Source: an uncultured Bryobacterales bacterium
GTDB taxonomy: Bacteria; Acidobacteriota; Terriglobia; Bryobacterales; UBA6623
Direction: 5' to 3'
NCBI GenBank assembly: GCA_946887065.1
Contig: CAMPKL010000043.1
Location: forward strand, 1-12,364
Length of the DNA stretch: 12,364 bases
Positions 7,716 to 12,364 of the stretch are shown piece after piece. Each line of letters starts with the position of its first letter. Position 1 is the first letter of the stretch. The position numbers and the translations under genes are program-made. Under the pieces are notes generated by a model. It saw nothing but the letters and a program-made list of their open reading frames with translations. It had not been told where the DNA came from and made no database searches.

Positions 7716-9104
7716 TTAAGCGAACGAACGCCGGCCGCGAATCCTTCCGGCTCGCGGCGTAAATCCCTCGTAGTGGCGCATCACCAATTGCGCCTCAATC
7801 TGATTGACGGTATCCATCGCAACGCCGACGACGATCAGCAACGACGTTCCGCCAAAGTAAAAGTTCACATTCAGGCCGTCGAGCAGCCATCGCGGCAACG
7901 TTGCATCCGCCCAATTGCCGATAAACGGCAACTGGTGAAGCTGCACGCCGGCGATCAAAAAGTCCGGTATGACCGAGATCAGCGCGAGATAAAGACCGCC
8001 AACCATGGTGATCTTGGTCAGGATGCTGTTGATGTGGTCAGCCGTCGGCTTACCGGACCGTATGCCCGGGACGAATCCGCCGTACTTACGCATATTATCA
8101 GCAACTTCCTGCGGATTGAAAATGATCGACACGTAGAAGAAGCAGAAGAACACGATCAGCGTGACGTAGAGCGCCTCGTAGAGCGGCCGTCCGTAGGCGA
8201 TCGTGCCCAACAAATTCGCCAAATACGGGTTGTCCTGAACGACCAAACCCAGGGTCTGCGGAAACGCCAGAATGGACGAAGCGAAGATGACCGGGATGAC
8301 GCCGGCCGAATTGACCTTCAAAGGCAAATGGGTCGATTGTCCGCCCATCATGCGGCGACCGACCATTCGCCGGGCGTACTGCACCGGAATCCTGCGCTCT
8401 CCGCGTTCCACGAACACGATAAAGGCGACGACAACGATCATGAAAACCAGGATCAGCACCAACTGAATCAGGTTCCATTGACCGGTGACGAACACATTCT
8501 CATAGAGATTGAGAATGGCCCCAGGCAGACCCACGACAATGCCCGCGAAGATGATTAAGCTCATCCCGTTGCCGATGCCGCGTTCGGTAATCTGCTCGCC
8601 CAACCACATCACGAACGCCGTGCCCGTGGTCAGGGTCAAGACGGTCATCATGGTGAAACCGATACCCGGGTTGTAGGCCAATCCGGCGCCCTGAACCACG
8701 CCGGCAATCGCTAGCGCCTGCGCGATGGATAGAGCAATCGTCAGATAACGAGTCCACTGCGTGATTTTGCGGCGTCCCAACTCGCCTTCTTTCTGTAACT
8801 TAGCGAGCGTGGGGACTACGATCGTCATCAACTGCAAGATGATCGACGCCGTAATATAGGGCATGATGCCCAAGGCGAAGATCGTCAACTGGGACAGCTG
8901 GCCGCCGGAGAACAGGTCAATGAAGCCCAGCGCCGTACCCGAGGCCTGCTCGAACATCTGCTGCATTTCAGCCGTGTTCACGCCGGGGGTCGGGATGTGA
9001 CCTCCCAGACGATAGACTGCGAGCATCGCCAGCGTAAAACCAATACGCCGGCGCAGATCCGGAATCCGGAAAACATTCGCAATCGCCTCTAGAACCTTAT
9101 TCAT
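7716..9104 (-). CDS. secY: Preprotein translocase subunit SecY
   Basis: SecY is the protein-conducting channel of the Sec translocase in the inner membrane. The 462-residue protein has ten hydrophobic segments. It carries the plug/first-loop region ([10 protein letters not shown]), [18 protein letters not shown] (76-93), the cytosolic loop [14 protein letters not shown] (233-246), [20 protein letters not shown] (329-348) and [17 protein letters not shown] (415-431). The loop between segments 9 and 10 (384-414, [20 protein letters not shown] and neighbours) is about 24 residues longer than in E. coli, accounting for the extra length. The C-terminus is Arg-rich ([12 protein letters not shown]). 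It starts 15 bases after rplO with only a weak ribosome binding site, suggesting coupling to rplO translation. Confidence 0.99.
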   Translation of the reverse strand: MNKVLEAIANVFRIPDLRRRIGFTLAMLAVYRLGGHIPTPGVNTAEMQQMFEQASGTALGFIDLFSGGQLSQLTIFALGIMPYITASIILQLMTIVVPTLAKLQKEGELGRRKITQWTRYLTIALSIAQALAIAGVVQGAGLAYNPGIGFTMMTVLTLTTGTAFVMWLGEQITERGIGNGMSLIIFAGIVVGLPGAILNLYENVFVTGQWNLIQLVLILVFMIVVVAFIVFVERGERRIPVQYARRMVGRRMMGGQSTHLPLKVNSAGVIPVIFASSILAFPQTLGLVVQDNPYLANLLGTIAYGRPLYEALYVTLIVFFCFFYVSIIFNPQEVADNMRKYGGFVPGIRSGKPTADHINSILTKITMVGGLYLALISVIPDFLIAGVQLHQLPFIGNWADATLPRWLLDGLNVNFYFGGTSLLIVVGVAMDTVNQIEAQLVMRHYEGFTPRAGRIRGRRSFA

Positions 9105-9119
9105 CTCTAACGTCCGTTA

Positions 9120-9761
9120 CTAGGCGTCCTTCTTGGTTGTCTTCTTGGCAACTTTCTTCGCGGCCTTCTTTACGGCAGCCTTTTTCGGCGCCGTTTTCTT
9201 GGGGGCGGCCTTCTTGGCTGCCTTCTTGACTGCGGTTTTCTTGGGGGCCGCCTTCCTGGCAGCCGGTTTCCCGGCAGCCTCGGGCTTGGGCTCGACAACC
9301 TTGCGGACCCGGTGCACAGGCTCCTCAATCAGCGTGACCTTGCCGCCGGCGGCTTCTATCTTTTGTTGAGCGGCCTTCGACACCTTGTGAGCCGAGACAT
9401 TGATCGCCCGCGAGAGCTCGCCGTCGGACAGAATCTTCAGGCCGTCGCGCAAATTGCTGATAACGCCGCGCTCCATGAGAGTCGCCGGCGTGAATTCGGA
9501 ACCTTCCAGCGCGTCCAGCCGCTCCAAGTTCACCAGCGCAAACTCTTTGCGGAAGATGTTGGTGAATCCGCGCTTCGGCACGCGCCGAACCAACGGCATT
9601 TGGCCGCCTTCAAAACCAGGGCGACGGCTATAGCCGGTCCGCGACTTTTGGCCCTTTTCGCCGCGGCCCGAAGTCTTTCCGTGTCCCGATCCCGGTCCGC
9701 GGCCAACGCGCTTGCGCTTCTTGGTCGAGCCGGCAGGAGGTCTCAAGCTGCTTAAATTCAT
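9120..9761 (-). CDS. rplO: 50S ribosomal protein L15 with histone-H1-like Ala/Lys tail
   Basis: L15 is an assembly protein of the large subunit. Residues 1 to about 148 are ordinary L15: [40 protein letters not shown] (20-39), a [18 protein letters not shown] stretch (49-66) and [11 protein letters not shown] at 137-147. Beyond that, residues about 153-213 form a low-complexity tail of Ala, Lys and Pro ([14 protein letters not shown] units) resembling eukaryotic H1 or bacterial H1-like tails. The total of 213 compares with about 145-150 for the family. The tail is in frame and its codons lie in the same reading frame up to a TAG, so it belongs to the gene. The start overlaps the rpmD stop (ATGA). 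Confidence 0.98.
   Translation of the reverse strand: MNLSSLRPPAGSTKKRKRVGRGPGSGHGKTSGRGEKGQKSRTGYSRRPGFEGGQMPLVRRVPKRGFTNIFRKEFALVNLERLDALEGSEFTPATLMERGVISNLRDGLKILSDGELSRAINVSAHKVSKAAQQKIEAAGGKVTLIEEPVHRVRKVVEPKPEAAGKPAARKAAPKKTAVKKAAKKAAPKKTAPKKAAVKKAAKKVAKKTTKKDA
9193..9260. repeat. Imperfect 26-base direct repeat in the rplO tail
   Basis: Positions 9193-9218 and 9235-9260 match at 24 of 26 bases, with starts 42 bases apart (14 codons). They encode the repeated AAPKKTA-type units of the L15 tail. The pattern suggests the tail grew by in-frame duplication. Confidence 0.75.
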
Positions 9762-9946
9762 CGGGTCACCTCGACGAGATGCCTCACCTTGTCGATCATT
9801 CCGCGGGTGGCGGCATCGTCGGGCCGTACGGTGGTCTGGTCAATCTTGCGCAGTTGCAGCCCAACGTGCGCGACGGCGCGCACCTTTTTCGGCGAATGTA
9901 TCGTGCTGCGCACCAGCCGTATTGTTACTGTCTTCTTCTCCGCCAT
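9758..9946 (-). CDS. rpmD: 50S ribosomal protein L30
   Basis: L30 is a small globular protein of the large subunit. The 62-residue product [20 protein letters not shown] continues into [20 protein letters not shown] and ends [11 protein letters not shown]. This has the usual L30 length and pattern, including the HVGLQLRKI equivalent of the TLxGLGLRKI motif. It starts eight bases after rpsE with AGGGTG close upstream, and its TGA overlaps the rplO ATG by four bases. Confidence 0.97.
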   Translation of the reverse strand: MAEKKTVTIRLVRSTIHSPKKVRAVAHVGLQLRKIDQTTVRPDDAATRGMIDKVRHLVEVTR

Positions 9947-9954
9947 ATCACCCT

Positions 9955-10464
9955 CTACAGCTTCGCGACGTCAATGCCGCGCAATGCGGCTACATCGGCC
10001 TTTTCACGCAGCTGCATCAGCCCATCGAACGTCGCCCGGATCACGTTGTGCGGGTTCTTGCTGCCGATCGATTTGGTCAACACGTTCTGAATGCCGGCCG
10101 CTTCCACGACCGCGCGTACCGCGCCGCCGGCGATCGTTCCTTTACCTTCACGAGCCGGCTTTAAGAGCACGCAGCCGGCGCCGAACACGCCCAACACTTC
10201 ATGCGGGATCGTATGCTCCAGCGTGTGGACACGGACTAGATTCTTTTTGGCCCTTTCGATCGCCTTACGGATCGCCGAGGGAACCTCTTTCGCCTTGCCT
10301 TTGGCGTAGCCCACCACGTTCTTCGCGGGATCGCCGACAACGACAAGAGCCACGAAGCTCATGTTCTTACCGCCCTTGACGACCTTCGTGACGCGGTTAA
10401 TGGACACAACCTGTTCGGTCAGGTTCAAATCCGTCGGATCGATGATTTCGTGTTGCACTGCCAT
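9955..10464 (-). CDS. rpsE: 30S ribosomal protein S5
   Basis: S5 lies at the mRNA entrance of the 30S subunit and affects decoding accuracy. The 169-residue protein has the S5 N-terminal dsRNA-binding-like domain: [20 protein letters not shown] at 19-38, [20 protein letters not shown] at 39-58 and [16 protein letters not shown] at 61-76. The C-terminal domain has [20 protein letters not shown] (100-119) and [18 protein letters not shown] (132-149). The order rplR-rpsE-rpmD is canonical. Confidence 0.99.
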   Translation of the reverse strand: MAVQHEIIDPTDLNLTEQVVSINRVTKVVKGGKNMSFVALVVVGDPAKNVVGYAKGKAKEVPSAIRKAIERAKKNLVRVHTLEHTIPHEVLGVFGAGCVLLKPAREGKGTIAGGAVRAVVEAAGIQNVLTKSIGSKNPHNVIRATFDGLMQLREKADVAALRGIDVAKL

Positions 10465-10490
10465 TTCGACTTACGATCTCCCCGCCGTCG

Positions 10491-10853
10491 CTAAAACTTC
10501 AATCCGCCTTCACGCGCGGCATCGGCCAAGGCCTTCACCCGCCCGTGATAACGGTGACCGCCGCGGTCAAACACAACCAATTCCACGCCCGCCGCTTTCG
10601 CGCGTGACGCTATCAAACCGCCGATCTTCTTGGCGGCATCGATGTTGCCGCCATAGGAGGCTTTGACCTCCCCATCGCGGGTAGAGGCCGACGCTAGTGT
10701 GGTCCCGGCCAGGTCGTCGATGATCTGGGCATAAATATGCTTGTTCGAGCGGAAAATCGCCAAACGCGGCCGCTCGGCCGTTCCAGTGACTTGCGAGCGG
10801 ATCCGGCGATGAATGTTTTCGCGGACTGCTCTTCGATTCGGAGGCGTATACAT
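10491..10853 (-). CDS. rplR: 50S ribosomal protein L18
   Basis: L18 binds 5S rRNA in the central protuberance. The 120-residue protein has a basic N-terminus ([20 protein letters not shown]), [20 protein letters not shown] (28-47), and the hallmark C-terminus [20 protein letters not shown] (95-114) followed by EGGLKF. It lies between rplF (24-base gap) and rpsE (26-base gap). Confidence 0.99.
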   Translation of the reverse strand: MYTPPNRRAVRENIHRRIRSQVTGTAERPRLAIFRSNKHIYAQIIDDLAGTTLASASTRDGEVKASYGGNIDAAKKIGGLIASRAKAAGVELVVFDRGGHRYHGRVKALADAAREGGLKF

Positions 10854-10877
10854 TGCTCTCTAATGCTCCTGCGGCAA

Positions 10878-11411
10878 CTACTTCGAGCCGGTCTTTCCTT
10901 CCTTCTTGCGAAGGATTTCTCCTGCGTAGCGGACGCCTTTCTGTTTGTAAGGGTCCGGCTTGCGCAGTCCGCGAATTAGAGCGGCCACTTGCCCCACTTG
11001 CTGCTTGTCGGCGCCTGTGATCTCAATCTTCGTGTTCTGATCAATCTTGATCTCGACGCCCTTCGGCATGACGACTTCGACCTGGTGCGAATAGCCCAGG
11101 TTAAAAATCGCCACGTTACCGGAGACGGACGCACGGAATCCGACGCCGACGATCTCCAGGTTCTTCGTAAACCCTGTGGTCACGCCTTGGACGGCATTGG
11201 CCGCTAGCGCCCGAGCCAGACCGTGGTTGGCGGCGTATTGATCGCCGGCTCGCGTGAACGTCAACTTCCCATCCTCAAGCTTCGCCTCGATTCCGTCCGG
11301 GATCGGAGACGTCAACTCGCCCTTGGGACCCTTCGCGCGCACCAATCCCGGCTCGACCTGAATCGTGGCCCCGCTCGGGGTCGGCACTGCTAAATTTCCG
11401 ATTCTCGACAT
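10878..11411 (-). CDS. rplF: 50S ribosomal protein L6
   Basis: L6 sits near the factor-binding site of the large subunit. The 177-residue protein starts MSRIGNLAVPTPSGATIQVE and has two tandem L6 folds. The C-terminal signature GADKQQVGQVAALIRGLRKP (about 153-172 in family terms) leads to DPYKQKGVRYAGEILRKKEG. The start ATG lies three bases after the rpsH stop. Confidence 0.99.
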   Translation of the reverse strand: MSRIGNLAVPTPSGATIQVEPGLVRAKGPKGELTSPIPDGIEAKLEDGKLTFTRAGDQYAANHGLARALAANAVQGVTTGFTKNLEIVGVGFRASVSGNVAIFNLGYSHQVEVVMPKGVEIKIDQNTKIEITGADKQQVGQVAALIRGLRKPDPYKQKGVRYAGEILRKKEGKTGSK

Positions 11412-11414
11412 GGC

Positions 11415-11810
11415 TTAGTACACGTTACAGAGGATTTCTCCGCCGACGCCCATCTCACGAGCTTGCTTGCCCGTCATCACGCCGCGTGAAGTCGTCAAAA
11501 CATTAATTCCCATTCCGCCGATGACTCTCGGTACACGCCCGGAGTCGGTGTATACGCGACGGCCCGGCTTGGAAACGCGCTCCAGCTTCGTGATCACCGG
11601 ACGGCTATCGGCGCGGTACTTCAGGTACACCTTGATGGTCCGCTTGCCGTCATCGTGGGCGACGCGGTAATTGGCCACGAAGCCTTCTTGCTTCAGGATC
11701 CGGGCCAGCTCAATCTTGAGCCTGGAGGCAGGAATTTCCGCCTTGGGATGACCGGCGCTCATCGCATTGCGAATGCGCGTCAACATATCGGCGATGGGAT
11801 CATTCAACAT
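11415..11810 (-). CDS. rpsH: 30S ribosomal protein S8
   Basis: S8 binds the central domain of 16S rRNA and, in E. coli, represses the spc operon. The 131-residue protein opens MLNDPIADMLTRIRNAMSAG and contains KPGRRVYTD and VLTTSRGVMTGKQAREMGVG, ending GGEILCNVY, all typical of S8. The ATG has GGAAGAGGG upstream and lies 18 bases after rpsN. Confidence 0.99.
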   Translation of the reverse strand: MLNDPIADMLTRIRNAMSAGHPKAEIPASRLKIELARILKQEGFVANYRVAHDDGKRTIKVYLKYRADSRPVITKLERVSKPGRRVYTDSGRVPRVIGGMGINVLTTSRGVMTGKQAREMGVGGEILCNVY

Positions 11811-11828
11811 CTCTTTGAACCCTCTTCC

Positions 11829-12014
11829 CTACCAGCTCGATTTCGTCACGCCAGGCAATTCGCCCAACAAGGCTAACTGGCGCACACACAAGCGGCACAT
11901 CTCAAACTTGCGGATATAACCGCGAGGCCGACCACACCGCCGGCACCGATTCCGATGACGAACTTTGAACTTCAGCTTCTTGCGCTCTCGCGCCATCTTG
12001 GCTTGGGTGGCCAT
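11829..12014 (-). CDS. rpsN: 30S ribosomal protein S14, zinc-binding (type Z)
   Basis: The 61-residue S14 has the length of the short zinc form. Cys24, Cys27 ([10 protein letters not shown]) and Cys40, Cys43 (MCRLCVRQ) make the zinc knuckle; the C-terminus LPGVTKSSW is the family signature. It starts 12 bases after rplE with GGGAGAG as a strong ribosome binding site. The alternative internal Met7 would shorten it below family length. Confidence 0.98.
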   Translation of the reverse strand: MATQAKMARERKKLKFKVRHRNRCRRCGRPRGYIRKFEMCRLCVRQLALLGELPGVTKSSW

Positions 12015-12026
12015 AACTCTCCCTAC

Positions 12027-12364
12027 CTACTTGCGGAACGGCATTCCAAAGCGGGTGAGCATGCTCAGCGCTTCGCCATCCTTCTTCGCCGTCGTGACAA
12101 TCGTCACGTTCATACCCTTCACATTCTCGGTCTTGGTGTAATCGATCTCCGGAAAGATCGTGTGTTCACGCACGCCAAGCGTATAGTTGCCGCGGCCGTC
12201 GAACGACTTTGGTCCGATTCCGCGAAAATCGCGAACCCGCGGCAACGCCACCGAGATCAACCGGTCCAAGAATTCGTACATCCGGTCGCCGCGCAACGTC
12301 ACCGTGCAACCGATCGCCATGCCCTCGCGCAACTTGAACTGCGCGATCGACTTGCGGGCCTTGG
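12027..12364 (-). CDS. rplE: 50S ribosomal protein L5 (C-terminal part)
   Basis: L5 binds 5S rRNA and contacts the P-site tRNA. The frame is open to the right edge, so the 5' part lies outside the window; about 111 codons are seen. The fragment runs from [19 protein letters not shown] through [20 protein letters not shown] and [20 protein letters not shown] to [15 protein letters not shown], and ends [11 protein letters not shown], all characteristic L5 C-terminal sequence. The TTG at 12332 is an internal Leu codon, not a start. It precedes rpsN in canonical spc order. Confidence 0.98.
   Translation of the reverse strand, partial: KARKSIAQFKLREGMAIGCTVTLRGDRMYEFLDRLISVALPRVRDFRGIGPKSFDGRGNYTLGVREHTIFPEIDYTKTENVKGMNVTIVTTAKKDGEALSMLTRFGMPFRK

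Noticed and set aside
7005..8558. 517-codon open frame on the + strand opposite map and secY
   Set aside because: Its translation is rich in His, Arg, Asp and Gln with no recognisable domain, and it lies fully antisense to two well-recognised genes. It is a by-product of GC-rich codon usage.
12027..12332. Complete 101-codon gene starting with TTG at 12332
   Set aside because: The frame continues upstream to the window edge with clear L5 sequence, so the TTG is an internal Leu codon of a truncated rplE.

Overview
This is a core housekeeping segment of a bacterial chromosome. It has 20 protein-coding genes, no RNA genes, no mobile elements and no CRISPR, and no gap between genes longer than about 110 bases. 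The organism is most likely a Gram-negative-type bacterium with moderately high GC. The cues are a diderm-style SurA/PpiC lipoprotein, a small (PurQ-dependent) PurL, a Bacillus-type iron-sulfur PurF, and a SecY with an enlarged last periplasmic loop and a basic, Arg-rich C-terminus. My best guess is Acidobacteriota (Bryobacter/Solibacter-like). This rests on overall impression and has not been tested by a search.

Layout. Positions 1-2382 (+ strand) hold the end of a purine biosynthesis operon: the 3' part of purL, overlapping purF by four bases (ATGA). Positions 2387-12364 (- strand) hold, in transcription order from the right edge, the spc and alpha ribosomal operons: rplE (5' end outside the window), rpsN, rpsH, rplF, rplR, rpsE, rpmD, rplO, secY, map, infA, rpmJ, rpsM, rpsK, rpsD, rpoA, rplQ. 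A lipoprotein parvulin-type peptidyl-prolyl isomerase gene follows. The two blocks converge, with only four bases between the purF and isomerase stop codons.

How the genes work together. purL and purF encode the fourth and first committed steps of IMP synthesis. The minus-strand block supplies ribosomal proteins of both subunits, IF-1, the RNA polymerase alpha subunit, the SecY channel and methionine aminopeptidase. It is packed tightly (overlaps or gaps mostly under 35 bases), which fits one or a few co-transcribed and translationally coupled units. The exceptions are a 109-base GC-rich, hairpin-rich gap between rpsD and rpoA and a 79-base gap after rplQ holding a perfect 13-bp hairpin.

Departures from the textbook cluster: no adk between secY and map; an Ala/Lys-rich histone-H1-like tail on L15; a basic/Gln-rich tail on L17; a divergent IF-1 with a GTG start inside map; and an approximately 24-residue insertion in SecY. 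I see no evidence of an undescribed multi-gene system. The interesting points are variations on conserved genes and the structured gaps between them.
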